64,000 nt of DNA from Agrobacterium tumefaciens (lineage in GTDB: Bacteria; Pseudomonadota; Alphaproteobacteria; Rhizobiales; Rhizobiaceae): assembly GCF_005221385.1 (NCBI RefSeq), contig NZ_CP039903.1:1984001-2048000 (forward strand). The letters are read 5' to 3'. A program made the position numbers and the translations under genes. The notes under the pieces are model-generated. The model worked only from the letters and a program-made list of their open reading frames with translations. It did no database searches and was not told the origin of the DNA. This document shows, piece by piece, positions 44,305-53,210 of the stretch (its first letter is position 1; each line of letters begins with the position of its first letter).

Positions 44305-45189
44305 TCAATGTTCCTTGCGGGCGTAGACCGATTTCTTGGTGAGATAGATCAGCGCCGTGAAGATGAACAGGAACACCATGACCATGAAACCGGTGCGCTT
44401 GCGCTGTTCCAGATGCGGCTCCGCGGCCCACATCAGGAATGCCGACACGTCCTTGGAATATTGATCCACGGTCTGCGGCGCGCCGTCGTCGTATGTCACC
44501 TGATCGGCACTGATCGGCGGCGCCATCTTCAGCGCCACGGCGCTGACGAAATATGGGTTGAAATGCGTGCCTTCCGACACTTCAACACCGGCCGGCGCAT
44601 CCTGATATCCGGTCAGCAGCGCATGGATGTAATCCGGGCCGCCTTCCTGGTAACCGCCGATGATCGGGATCATGTCGATGATGAATTGCGGGAACCCGCG
44701 CTCCACACCGCGCGCCTTGGCAAGCAGCGACATATCAGGCGGTGCGGCCCCGCCATTGGCGGCGGCTGCCGCCTCGTGGTTCGGGAACGGCGAAGGGAAA
44801 TGATCGGAAGGCACGGCCTTGCGGCTATACATTTCGCCATCGGCGTTAGGGCCGTCCTGCACTTCGTATTCGGCAGCGAAAGCCTTCACCTGATCTTCAG
44901 AATAACCGAGATCTCCCAGCGTGCGGAAGGAAACAAGGCTCATCGAATGGCAGGCGGAGCAGACTTCCTTATAGACCTTGAGACCGCGCTGCAACTGGCC
45001 CTTGTCGTATTTGCCGAAAGGTCCGGCAAAGGACCAGCTCTGCTCCTCGGGCTTGATAACCGGGAAGTGACCGCCGGCAACCGCATGTTCGGTCTTAGTG
45101 GCGAGGTCATGGCTCTCCTCGGCCGCGAATGCGGCGGAGGAACAGCCAATGGCGGCGATAAGCGCGATGCTCGTGAGAAGCGTCTTCAT
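44305..45189 (-). CDS. fbcC: Cytochrome c1 of the bc1 complex
   Basis: 294 residues. A signal peptide ends at SSAAFA/AEE. The haem-binding CSACHSM motif lies near residue 72, and the axial-Met region follows in VSAVALKMAPP. A single C-terminal membrane anchor (FMVMVFLFIFTALIYL) precedes a basic tail. It carries electrons from the Rieske protein to cytochrome c in the periplasm. I take the ATG at 45189, which has AAGGA with 8-nt spacing; one at 45198 would add three residues. It is third in the operon, 22 bp after cytochrome b. Confidence 0.94.
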   Translation of the reverse strand: MKTLLTSIALIAAIGCSSAAFAAEESHDLATKTEHAVAGGHFPVIKPEEQSWSFAGPFGKYDKGQLQRGLKVYKEVCSACHSMSLVSFRTLGDLGYSEDQVKAFAAEYEVQDGPNADGEMYSRKAVPSDHFPSPFPNHEAAAAANGGAAPPDMSLLAKARGVERGFPQFIIDMIPIIGGYQEGGPDYIHALLTGYQDAPAGVEVSEGTHFNPYFVSAVALKMAPPISADQVTYDDGAPQTVDQYSKDVSAFLMWAAEPHLEQRKRTGFMVMVFLFIFTALIYLTKKSVYARKEH

Positions 45190-45211
45190 TGTCGTCATCC
45201 TTCCTTCGCGC

Positions 45212-46537
45212 TCAGATCTGGGCGGCCGCTGGCGCGGCACCCTTCTTGGCGGCGTTCTTTTCAAGAACGGCCTCGGTAATGGAATTCGGAATACGCCGCG
45301 GCGTTTCGACCAGACCGAGGATCGGCATGATGACGAGGAAGAACCCGAAATAATAGAACGTGCCGAGCTGTGAAAAGCCAACATAGTTGCCTTTTATATC
45401 GCCGAAGAAGATCAGCCCGATCAGGCCACTACCCTCAGCAGGGCGCGAACCCAGCCAGCCGAGCACGATGGCGTTGACCACGAAAATCCAGAAGAACAAT
45501 TTGTACCACGGACGATAGACGGCGGAACGAACCTTCGACGTATCGAGCCAGGGCAAGAAGAACAGCACGATGATCGCCCCGAACATCACGAGAACACCAC
45601 CGAGCTTGGAATCGATCGGCCCGATGTTGACGGTGACGGCGCGCAGCATCGCGTAGAACGGCAGGTAATACCATTCCGGCACGATATGCGCCGGCGTCTT
45701 CAGCGGATCCGCCATGATGTAGTTATCAGGGTGGCCGAGGAAGTTCGGCATGTAGAAGATGAACCAGGCATAGGCGATGAGGAACACCGAAACGCCAAGC
45801 GCATCCTTCAGCGTCGCATAGGGCGTGAAGGGAACCGTATCGGTCTTGCTCTTCACTTCCACACCGGTCGGGTTGGTCTGGCCGGTTACGTGCAGCGCCC
45901 AGATGTGCAGGATGACGACACCCGCGATCATGAAGGGCAGCAGGTAATGAAGCGCGAAGAAGCGGTTGAGCGTCGGATTATCCACCGCAAAGCCGCCGAG
46001 CAGGAACTGCTGGATCCATTCACCAATCAGCGGGAAAGCCGTGAAGAAGCCGGTGATAACGGTCGCACCCCAGAAGGACATCTGGCCCCAGGGAAGCACG
46101 TAGCCCATGAAGCCCGTCGCCATCATCAGGAGATAAATCACGCAGCCGAGAATCCAGAGGATTTCGCGCGGCGCCTTGTAGGACCCGTAATAAAGACCAC
46201 GGGCAATGTGCAGATAGACCGCGATGAAGAAGAACGACGCGCCGTTGGCGTGCATATAACGCAGCAGCCAGCCGTGGTTGACGTCACGCATGATCTTTTC
46301 GACGGAATTGAAGGCAACCGTCGTTTCAGCGGCATAATGCATGGCAAGCACGACGCCGGTGAGGATCTGCACGATCAGCATGACGGAAAGCATCGCACCG
46401 AAGGTGTAAGCGTAGTTCAGGTTACGCGGGACAGGATAGGCAACGAAGCTGTCATAGATCAAGCGCGGCAAGGGAAGCCGCGAATCGATCCACCTCTCGA
46501 TGCCGGTGGACGGCTGATAACTGGAATGGCCACTCAT
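45212..46537 (-). CDS. fbcB: Cytochrome b of the bc1 complex
   Basis: A 441-residue membrane protein with eight helices. The four haem-ligating histidines are within [35 protein letters not shown] and [13 protein letters not shown]. The Qo-site [12 protein letters not shown] (PEWY) is intact. It oxidises ubiquinol and transfers electrons across the membrane. It is second in the operon, 14 bp after fbcF. Confidence 0.97.
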   Translation of the reverse strand: MSGHSSYQPSTGIERWIDSRLPLPRLIYDSFVAYPVPRNLNYAYTFGAMLSVMLIVQILTGVVLAMHYAAETTVAFNSVEKIMRDVNHGWLLRYMHANGASFFFIAVYLHIARGLYYGSYKAPREILWILGCVIYLLMMATGFMGYVLPWGQMSFWGATVITGFFTAFPLIGEWIQQFLLGGFAVDNPTLNRFFALHYLLPFMIAGVVILHIWALHVTGQTNPTGVEVKSKTDTVPFTPYATLKDALGVSVFLIAYAWFIFYMPNFLGHPDNYIMADPLKTPAHIVPEWYYLPFYAMLRAVTVNIGPIDSKLGGVLVMFGAIIVLFFLPWLDTSKVRSAVYRPWYKLFFWIFVVNAIVLGWLGSRPAEGSGLIGLIFFGDIKGNYVGFSQLGTFYYFGFFLVIMPILGLVETPRRIPNSITEAVLEKNAAKKGAAPAAAQI

Positions 46538-46551
46538 GAATATCTGTCCCC

Positions 46552-47130
46552 TTATCCGATCTTGATCACGGTATCGGATGTGAATGCAAATGTCGGGATG
46601 GCGAGGTTCTGCGGCGCCGGACCCTTACGAATGCGGCCCGCCGTATCGTAGTGCGAGCCATGGCAGGGACAGAACCACCCGCCGAAATCGCCGGCCTGGC
46701 CGAGCGGAACGCAACCGAGATGGGTGCAGGAGCCGATCATGACGATCCAGTTCTCCTTGCCCTCGCCGGCCGAACGGTCAACATCCGTCGCCTGGGCGTC
46801 GACGGCGATATTGGCGTTGCGTGCCACCGGATCCTTGAGGTCGCCGAGAGCGACCGCCTTGGCTTCATCGATTTCCTTTTCCGTGCGGTTGCGGATGAAA
46901 ATCGGCTTGCCGCGCCACTTCACGGTAAGCGACATGCCCGGCTCGACCGCCGCGACATTCACTTCGATGGAAGCGAGCGCCAGCGTCGATGCATCGGGAC
47001 GCATCTGGTCGATGAAAGGCCATGCGACTGCAGCAGCGCCAACGGCGCCCGTCATTCCGGTTACTAGATAAAGAAAATCGCGACGGGTCGGTTCACCCGA
47101 GGCGTCGTGATTGGTTACGTGCTCGCTCAC
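46552..47130 (-). CDS. fbcF: Rieske iron-sulfur protein of the bc1 complex
   Basis: 192 residues. A Tat-type N-terminus ([14 protein letters not shown]) leads into the membrane anchor. The 2Fe-2S ligands are in CTHLGC and CPCHGSHYD. The start is a GTG at 47130 with AGAGGATG about 10 nt upstream; that ribosome site lies inside a 12-codon leader frame ending 2 bp before the GTG. It is first of fbcFBC. In Rhodobacter the petP/petR genes adjoin this operon; here they are 33 kb away. Confidence 0.95.
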   Translation of the reverse strand: MSEHVTNHDASGEPTRRDFLYLVTGMTGAVGAAAVAWPFIDQMRPDASTLALASIEVNVAAVEPGMSLTVKWRGKPIFIRNRTEKEIDEAKAVALGDLKDPVARNANIAVDAQATDVDRSAGEGKENWIVMIGSCTHLGCVPLGQAGDFGGWFCPCHGSHYDTAGRIRKGPAPQNLAIPTFAFTSDTVIKIG

Positions 47131-47132
47131 CG

Positions 47133-47171
47133 CTACACCATCCTCTGCGCTGTTTTTGCCGTAAATCGCAT
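47133..47171 (-). CDS. Twelve-codon leader reading frame upstream of fbcF
   Basis: An ATG at 47171 with GGGAGG 4 nt upstream opens [12 protein letters not shown] and stops with TAG at 47133-47135. The fbcF GTG start begins 2 bp later. The ribosome site of the leader is better than that of fbcF. Coupled translation or a regulatory leader is possible, but translation is not shown. Confidence 0.45.
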   Translation of the reverse strand: MRFTAKTAQRMV

Positions 47172-47267
47172 GAGTCCTCCCGCTATGATTTGATCCAGGA
47201 CAAACTCCGTCCCATCGTCCTGGACACAACTGCGGCATCAAGAAACCGCGTCACTGTGTTTGATCGC

Positions 47268-47295
47268 AAAATATTGACTGACTTGGCAAGAGCAA
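47268..47295 (-). promoter_or_regulatory. Candidate fbc operon promoter
   Basis: On the minus strand, TTGCTC (47290-47295), a 16-bp spacer and TATTTT (47268-47273). It would give a leader of about 130 nt. The match to the vegetative consensus is only moderate. Confidence 0.35.
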
Positions 47296-47438
47296 AGCAC
47301 ACAAAGCTGCCGTAATTCTGCCTGAGGGGGCCGATTTGTTTCGCATTTTTCCCGAGCCTTGGCAGGTGGGCAACATTGTGCCCGCCTGTGCCCCATGTTA
47401 CGAGACGCACAGGGAGAGCTCGGAAAGCAGGGATTCGA

Positions 47439-48371
47439 ATGACGGCGAAGCTCGCTTGCATGGTCTCCACGATGGTGGCTGCCGTTCTTTTCATCGCCAG
47501 CCTGCGTTATGTGACGGATTTCTGGCTTCTCGCCTTCGTCACAAGTTTCCAGCTCCACATCGCCATTGTCTGTATCCTGTTGTCGTGCCTCGTCTTTTGG
47601 TTCACGCGCGATGCGGTTTCCGCCCTGCTCGTGGTCTGGTCTCTTGCACTTGCCATCCACGCCATCGCCATGCTGATGGAATTCTCCACATCCGCCAATC
47701 CGGCATCGGATGCGAGGCCTTTCCGGCTTTTGTCCTTCAACGTGCTGATGGACAATGCCGCCAACGCGGATGCGATTGCCGACACCATTCTCGAATCAGG
47801 CGCGGATGCGGTCTATCTGTTCGAGGCGGCAGCGCTGCAATCGGCTCTGCCACGGCTTGAGCAAACCTATCCCCACAGGCTCGGCTGTTATTCGGGAACA
47901 CCGACCTGCGACCTTTTGATCCTGTCGAAGCGGCCGTTGCTGGAAGGCCGTTTCCACAGCCTTAGCGATCTGCGCCGCGACCGTTTCGCAATTGCCAGCG
48001 TCGATGTCGACGGCACGGAACTGACGCTTGCCGCCGGGCACATCACCAAACCCTATTTCGACGATTATCACCGCGATGAGCTGGATGAGGTCAGCGAAAT
48101 TCTCTTTCGCGTCACTGGGCCGCTCATTCTGGCGGGAGACTTCAATTCGGCGAGCATCGCCCCCGACATGCGCGCTTTCCTCGCCGCCAACGAACTGAAG
48201 AAAGCGACCTTCGAACCCGCCACCTGGCCGACGGAAGCCGGTCGCTTCGGCATCGCCATAGACCACATCTTCGCCCGTGCGCCGGCAATCCTGATGAAGA
48301 CGACCCGCCTGCCCGACAGCCTCGGCTCCAATCATTACGGACTGGTGGCGGATTTCATGATCGGAAAATAG
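47439..48371 (+). CDS. Endonuclease/exonuclease/phosphatase (EEP) family protein with N-terminal membrane segment
   Basis: 310 residues. Three hydrophobic helices fill residues 1-80 (ACMVSTMVAAVLFIASL, LHIAIVCILLSCLVFWF, ALLVVWSLALAIHAIAMLM). The EEP domain follows: RLLSFNVLMDNA (metal Asn), DAVYLFEAA (Glu position), LAGDFNSAS (catalytic Asp-x-Asn), IDHIFAR, and SNHYGLVADF in place of SDHxPV. The substrate might be nucleic acid or a lipid phosphate. It is monocistronic and convergent with the ABC exporter gene. Confidence 0.85.
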   Translation: MTAKLACMVSTMVAAVLFIASLRYVTDFWLLAFVTSFQLHIAIVCILLSCLVFWFTRDAVSALLVVWSLALAIHAIAMLMEFSTSANPASDARPFRLLSFNVLMDNAANADAIADTILESGADAVYLFEAAALQSALPRLEQTYPHRLGCYSGTPTCDLLILSKRPLLEGRFHSLSDLRRDRFAIASVDVDGTELTLAAGHITKPYFDDYHRDELDEVSEILFRVTGPLILAGDFNSASIAPDMRAFLAANELKKATFEPATWPTEAGRFGIAIDHIFARAPAILMKTTRLPDSLGSNHYGLVADFMIGK

Positions 48372-48380
48372 CGCGCGCCT

Positions 48381-50324
48381 TTATTGGGCAGCTTCCTCGG
48401 CAGCGAGAAAACCACCCGATTGCCGTGCCCAAAGCTCCGAATAAAGTCCGCCCTGCGAGACCAGATCGGAATGGCTGCCCTGTTCGACGATGCGACCCTG
48501 ATCCATCACGATCAGCCGGTCCAGCGCCGCGATCGTCGATAGCCGGTGAGCGATGGCGAGCACAGTCTTGCCCTGCATCAGCTCATCCAGATTGCTCTGG
48601 ATCGCCGCCTCCACCTCAGAATCGAGCGCCGAGGTCGCCTCGTCGAGCACGAGGATCGGCGCGTCCTTCAGCATCACCCGGGCGATGGCGATGCGCTGCC
48701 GCTGGCCGCCGGAGAGTTTCACGCCGCGTTCGCCCACATGGGCATCGAAGCCGATGCGGCCGCGCTGGTCTTCCAGCCTCTCGATGAAATCATCCGCCTT
48801 GGCCCGGCGCGTTGCTTCCCGCAACTGCGCTTCGGTGGCATCCATGCGGCCGAACATGATGTTGTCGCGGATGGAGCGGTGCAAAAGCGAGGTATCCTGC
48901 GTGACCATGCCAATATGGGCGCGCAGCGATTCCTGGGTCACTTTGGCAATATCCTGCCCGTCGATCAGGATACGGCCTTTCTCGACGTCGTAAAACCGCA
49001 GGAGCAGGTTGACGAGGGTGGATTTGCCCGCTCCGGAGCGTCCGACGATACCGACTTTTTCGCCCGCCTGGATCTCGAGATTGAGATTGTCGATGACGCC
49101 ATTTGCCCGTCCGTAATGGAAGCTGACATTCTCAAAGCGGATACTCGGCTTTTTGACCTCCAGCACCGCCGCACCCGGCGCGTCAGTGAGGCCGATCGGC
49201 TGCGAGATCAACTCGGCGGCATTCTGCACCGTGCCGAAATTGCGCATGATGCCGTTGAACTGCGTCATCAACCGACCGAGCAGGAAGTTGAGGCGCAGCA
49301 CCAGCGCCAGCGTGAAGGCCACCGCACCGGAACTGATCCTGCCGGACAGCCACAGATCAATGCACAGCGCCGCCATGGAGGTGATCATCACGCCCGACAG
49401 CAACGCCATGGAGGCGCGCACGCCGGTGATGAACCGCGTGAACGTCATGGTGGCATTCTGGAAGATGTCGAAGCCCTGCCGCATGTAGCGGTCATTCGCA
49501 TCATCACGCCCGAACAGCCGCAGCGTCTGGATATTGCTATAGGCATCCACCATACGGCCGGAAAGCATGGACGCCGCTTCCGCCGTCTCTTTTGAATGGT
49601 AGCGGATGCGCGGCACGAAATAACGCGCCAGCGCCGAAAAGATCAGCACCCAGACAAGCACGACGACCGCAAGCCGCCAGTCCAGCCCGCCGATCAGAAA
49701 CAGCATCGAGACGGAATAAATGCCGACGAACCAGACGCTTTCCATCAGCGAGGTGACGAGATCACCCGCCGCCTGCCCGCCCGACCAGACCTTGGTGACG
49801 ATGCGACCGGAAAAATCGTTCTGGAAAAAGGAAAGCGATTGCCGCGCCACATGCATGTAGGACTGCCAACGCACCAGATTGTAAAAGCCAGGCGTGATGA
49901 TCTGCTGGTCCACCAGCGCCGTAATCATCGTGACGATAAAACGCACGACGCCGATCAACACCAGCATGCCCACCAGCTCGCCACCATGGGCGGAAAGCAG
50001 CCCGGCCCAGCCCTCTTCCGGCTTCACGGTCGAGAGAATATCCACCAGCCGCCCTACGAACCAGAACAGCGCCGCCTCGATGGCCGCCGTCAGCCCGCCC
50101 AGCACCAGCATGGCGAAAAACGGCGCCTTGGCCTGCGAAATATAAAACCAGATGAAAGCAAATGTGTTTTCAGGCGGCCGCAGGTCGTCCTTGCGGGCGA
50201 AGGGCCTAATCCAGTTCTCGAAGAACTCGAAGATGCGCGTAATGACCATCATCCGGATATAGGCGGATTCCCGTCGCCGGAACAGCCGCAGAGCCTTTGG
50301 GAAGAGATTATATTTCGGTAACAT
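48381..50324 (-). CDS. ABC exporter, fused permease-ATPase (MsbA-like)
   Basis: 647 residues. Six transmembrane helices lie between about residues 50 and 350. The ATPase has Walker A GIVGRSGAGKSTLVNLL, signature VKLSGGQRQRIAIARV, Walker B APILVLDEATSALDSE and the H-loop AHRLST. It is a half-transporter working as a dimer; the substrate cannot be predicted. The start could be 50324 or one of two ATGs near 50252. A paralogous exporter is encoded 650 bp upstream on the same strand. Confidence 0.92.
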   Translation of the reverse strand: MLPKYNLFPKALRLFRRRESAYIRMMVITRIFEFFENWIRPFARKDDLRPPENTFAFIWFYISQAKAPFFAMLVLGGLTAAIEAALFWFVGRLVDILSTVKPEEGWAGLLSAHGGELVGMLVLIGVVRFIVTMITALVDQQIITPGFYNLVRWQSYMHVARQSLSFFQNDFSGRIVTKVWSGGQAAGDLVTSLMESVWFVGIYSVSMLFLIGGLDWRLAVVVLVWVLIFSALARYFVPRIRYHSKETAEAASMLSGRMVDAYSNIQTLRLFGRDDANDRYMRQGFDIFQNATMTFTRFITGVRASMALLSGVMITSMAALCIDLWLSGRISSGAVAFTLALVLRLNFLLGRLMTQFNGIMRNFGTVQNAAELISQPIGLTDAPGAAVLEVKKPSIRFENVSFHYGRANGVIDNLNLEIQAGEKVGIVGRSGAGKSTLVNLLLRFYDVEKGRILIDGQDIAKVTQESLRAHIGMVTQDTSLLHRSIRDNIMFGRMDATEAQLREATRRAKADDFIERLEDQRGRIGFDAHVGERGVKLSGGQRQRIAIARVMLKDAPILVLDEATSALDSEVEAAIQSNLDELMQGKTVLAIAHRLSTIAALDRLIVMDQGRIVEQGSHSDLVSQGGLYSELWARQSGGFLAAEEAAQ

Positions 50325-50372
50325 TCGTGAAATGAAAAGGGCGGGAATGAAAACGGATGTCAGGCGATGTTC

Positions 50373-50810
50373 CTACTTCAGGGCGATGAGTCCAGCGTCC
50401 GTAGGGCGGAATCCGCAGGCGTCGAAGTAGAATTGCCGGAGATGCGGGTCAAAATCCACGTGAAGCCACTCGCAGGCGGTATCTTTCGTCTGATTAACCG
50501 CCTCCCCTATCAGCGCCTTTGCAATGCCCTGACGTTGGAAAGCAGACGACACCATTGTATCGACAACAAACGCGTGGACCCCGCCATCCCATGCGATGTT
50601 AACGAACCCGATGAGCCTCCCCAGATGGCGGGTGCACACCCAGCCGAGACTGAAGCGGTTGACCTGCGACCACCAGTCATCAGCGAGGAGCCGATGCGCA
50701 AAGCACTCGGCATGAAGGGCATTGACCTCAGCATTTTCGAAGGCTCCACGCCACTCGGTCGTAAACTCGGAAGGGGTGGATACTTGCGGTGATATCAGCT
50801 CCATTCGCAT
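50373..50810 (-). CDS. GNAT-family N-acetyltransferase
   Basis: 145 residues. The acetyl-CoA site is visible as VVDTMVSSAFQRQGIAKALI followed by GEAVNQTKDTACEWLHVDF and LRQFYFDACGFRP. It resembles small acetyltransferases acting on amino acids or antibiotics, but the substrate is unknown. It lies between two ABC exporter genes, all on the minus strand. Confidence 0.88.
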   Translation of the reverse strand: MRMELISPQVSTPSEFTTEWRGAFENAEVNALHAECFAHRLLADDWWSQVNRFSLGWVCTRHLGRLIGFVNIAWDGGVHAFVVDTMVSSAFQRQGIAKALIGEAVNQTKDTACEWLHVDFDPHLRQFYFDACGFRPTDAGLIALK

Positions 50811-50892
50811 GCCTTTACTCCGGTTTCGAAGTCAGACACGTTCCGCGCCTGATCACAAAAAAATGCGTTTCTCACGGCGCAGACACGCCATG

Positions 50893-50925
50893 GCTGGATA
50901 CCGGCTCAAGGCCGGCATGACGACA
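50893..50925. repeat. Single-arm intergenic element
   Basis: A short segment reading CTGGATACCGG-CTCAAG-GCCGGCATGAC contains a small palindrome. It resembles one arm of the elements at 5690 and 23636 in layout but not in exact sequence. Assignment as a repeat is tentative. Confidence 0.35.
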
Positions 50926-50945
50926 GAGAGGTTCAGGCCTTTGAC

Positions 50946-50973
50946 AAAAGGGCGGGATCACTCCCGCCCTTTC
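50946..50973 (-). terminator. Rho-independent terminator of the second ABC exporter gene
   Basis: A GGGCGGGA/TCCCGCCC stem, which on the minus strand is followed by TTTTG. It lies 8 bp after the stop at 50981. Confidence 0.8.
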
Positions 50974-50980
50974 TCTTTCC

Positions 50981-52831
50981 TTATTCCGCGGCCACTTCCG
51001 CTTCGTGGTCGGCGATGAAACCGCCGGACTGGCGTCGCCACAGATCGGCATAGATGCCGCCCATCGCCACCAGCTCCGCATGGCTGCCCGCCTCGACAAT
51101 CTGGCCCTTGTCGAGGATGATGAGCCGGTCCATTTCGGTCAGCGTCGAAAGACGGTGGGCAATCGCAATCACCGTCTTGCCTTGCATCAGCGAGAACAGG
51201 TTCTCCTGGATCGCCGCTTCGACTTCACTGTCAAGTGCCGAGGTCGCCTCGTCCAGCACCAGAATCGGCGCATTCTTGAGGAACACGCGGGCAATCGCGA
51301 TACGCTGGCGCTGGCCGCCGGAGAGTTTCACGCCGCGTTCGCCCACCTGGGCATCGAGACCCTGGCGACCATGCATGTCGACCAGCGTTTCGATGAAATC
51401 CCAGGCATTCGCCCGCTTCGCCGCCGCGATCACCTGCTCGTCGGTGGCTTCGGGGTGACCATAGGCGATGTTGTCGCGTATCGAGCGATGCAGCAGCGAA
51501 GTATCCTGCGTCACCACGCCGATCAACTCGCGCAGGCTGTCCTGCGATACCTTCGAGATGTCCTGCCCGTCGATGGTGATCCTGCCTGCTTCCAGATCAT
51601 AGAAGCGCAGCAGCAGGTTCATCAGCGTCGTCTTGCCAGCGCCCGAGCGACCGACGAGACCAACCTTCTCGCCCGGCTTGATATCAAGCGTTAGCCCGTC
51701 GATCACGCCCTTGTTCTTGCCGTAGTGGAAGCGGACATTGTCATAACGGATGGCGCCCTGCGGTGCCGCAAGCTGCGGCGCCTTGGCGACATCGACGATA
51801 TCGTGCGGTTTCGTCATCATCGACATGCCGTCATAGACCGTGCCGATATTTTCGAACAGCGACGTGACTTCCCACATGATCCACTGCGACATGCCGTTGA
51901 CGCGCATGGCGAGGCTGATGGCGATGGCGACCGAACCGGCCGTCACCGAACCCTGCATCCAGAAATAAAGACCGAGCGCCGCCGTGGAAAACAGCACCAC
52001 GGCATTGTTGAGGTCGATCAGGATGTTGAAGCCGGAGATCTTGCGCATCTGGCGGTGAACGGTTCCGAGAAACACATTCATACCCTCACGCGCATATCTC
52101 TCCTCGCGGCCCGCATGGGAAAACAGCTTGATCGTCGAGATATTGGTGTAGCTGTCGACGATCCGCCCCGTCATCATCGAGCGCGCATCGGCCTGTTCCT
52201 GCGCCAGCCGACCGAGTTTCGGCACGAAATAGGCGAGAATGCACATATAGATGCCGAGCCATGCCAGAAGCGGAATGACCAGCCGCCAGTCGGCCGCCGC
52301 CACCATGAACAGCATCGAGACGACGAAGCTGATGGCATAGACGAAGACGTCAATCACCTTCAGCGCCACTTCGCGGATCGCCAGCGCCGTCTGCATCACC
52401 TTGGTCGAAACCCGGCCTGCAAATTCATTGGCGAAAAAGTTCATGGAGTGACGCAGCAGGAAACGATGCATTTTCCAGCGCGCGATCATGCCGAAATTGC
52501 CGGCAAGCGTCTGGTGCATCGTCATGGTGTGGACAGCACCCATCAGCGGCAGCACCACGAGCACCAGTCCGGCCATCACGATCAGATGCCAGCCCTCATC
52601 GGCGAAAAACGTCGCGCGATCGGCCGTGGAAAGCCAGTCGACGATATTGCCGAGGAATTTGTAGAGCATGGCTTCCGCAATGGCGATGCCCATGGACATC
52701 AGGCCAAGCAGCAGCAGCCACGGCCAGGCGGGCTTCACATAATGCCACAGGAACGGCAACAGTCTCTTCGGCGGCACATCCGGCGTCGAAGAGGGAAATG
52801 GATCGAGGCGTTTTTCAAACCAGCCAAACAT
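50981..52831 (-). CDS. ABC exporter, fused permease-ATPase (MsbA-like), paralogue
   Basis: 616 residues from the ATG at 52831, which has CGGAG 9 nt upstream. Six membrane helices precede an ATPase with Walker A GLVGRSGAGKTTLMNLL, signature VKLSGGQRQRIAIARV, Walker B APILVLDEATSALDSE and H-loop AHRLST. The ATPase is very similar to the exporter encoded at 48381-50324, so a heterodimer is possible. A well-placed 18-codon reading frame lies in its leader. Confidence 0.92.
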   Translation of the reverse strand: MFGWFEKRLDPFPSSTPDVPPKRLLPFLWHYVKPAWPWLLLLGLMSMGIAIAEAMLYKFLGNIVDWLSTADRATFFADEGWHLIVMAGLVLVVLPLMGAVHTMTMHQTLAGNFGMIARWKMHRFLLRHSMNFFANEFAGRVSTKVMQTALAIREVALKVIDVFVYAISFVVSMLFMVAAADWRLVIPLLAWLGIYMCILAYFVPKLGRLAQEQADARSMMTGRIVDSYTNISTIKLFSHAGREERYAREGMNVFLGTVHRQMRKISGFNILIDLNNAVVLFSTAALGLYFWMQGSVTAGSVAIAISLAMRVNGMSQWIMWEVTSLFENIGTVYDGMSMMTKPHDIVDVAKAPQLAAPQGAIRYDNVRFHYGKNKGVIDGLTLDIKPGEKVGLVGRSGAGKTTLMNLLLRFYDLEAGRITIDGQDISKVSQDSLRELIGVVTQDTSLLHRSIRDNIAYGHPEATDEQVIAAAKRANAWDFIETLVDMHGRQGLDAQVGERGVKLSGGQRQRIAIARVFLKNAPILVLDEATSALDSEVEAAIQENLFSLMQGKTVIAIAHRLSTLTEMDRLIILDKGQIVEAGSHAELVAMGGIYADLWRRQSGGFIADHEAEVAAE

Positions 52832-52980
52832 AGGCCAAGCTCCGGCAATCAATCGCCCCATCGAAAGGTGAGCAAACGCAAATATGGCTCACGACGGAAC
52901 GGAAAAGTCTTTGGATATGGCCGTGACAGCCACATGACGAATCGAGAAATGGGAAACGCGGTCAAACCGCAGAGTAACAC

Positions 52981-53037
52981 CTAAGCCAGCAGCGGCACTA
53001 CTGGGGCCGGGAGGCGAAAGCGAATGTGAATATCCAT
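52981..53037 (-). CDS. Eighteen-residue reading frame in the leader of the ABC exporter gene
   Basis: An ATG at 53037, with AGGGAGG five bases upstream, opens MDIHIRFRLPAPVVPLLA and ends at TAG. It is the strongest ribosome site in the 379-bp gap. A hairpin (GCGGT/ACCGC) follows within 25 nt of its stop, and another (GTGAGC/GCTCAC) lies nearer the exporter gene. It could be a leader peptide or a true small protein. Not confirmed. Confidence 0.45.
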   Translation of the reverse strand: MDIHIRFRLPAPVVPLLA

Positions 53038-53150
53038 GAGAACCTCCCTAGCTGGTGTTGAAGATGTGGCCTTGTAGCGTAAAAATTAATCAATGACCAG
53101 TCGGAAAGATACTGGATGCGTCAGAAAACTCTCGATTGTGTCCAACAGAA

Positions 53151-53188
53151 CAAAATGGGCGGATTTACCCGCAAAGGTTACCGCCCAT
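53151..53188 (-). terminator. Terminator of the metallophosphoesterase gene
   Basis: A TGGGCGG/CCGCCCA stem (53156-53162 with 53181-53187) followed on the minus strand by TTTTG, 23 bp after the stop. Confidence 0.65.
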
Positions 53189-53210
53189 CACTCAATATGA
53201 ATATGCCGTC

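Noticed and set aside
47190..47203. FNR/FixK-like box (TTGAT-N4-GACAA) upstream of fbcF
   Set aside because: One half-site has two mismatches, and matches of this quality are expected by chance. I do not list it as a regulatory site.
51725..52984. A 419-codon open frame on the plus strand
   Set aside because: It is antisense to the second ABC exporter, whose motifs are all intact; no ribosome site or domain.
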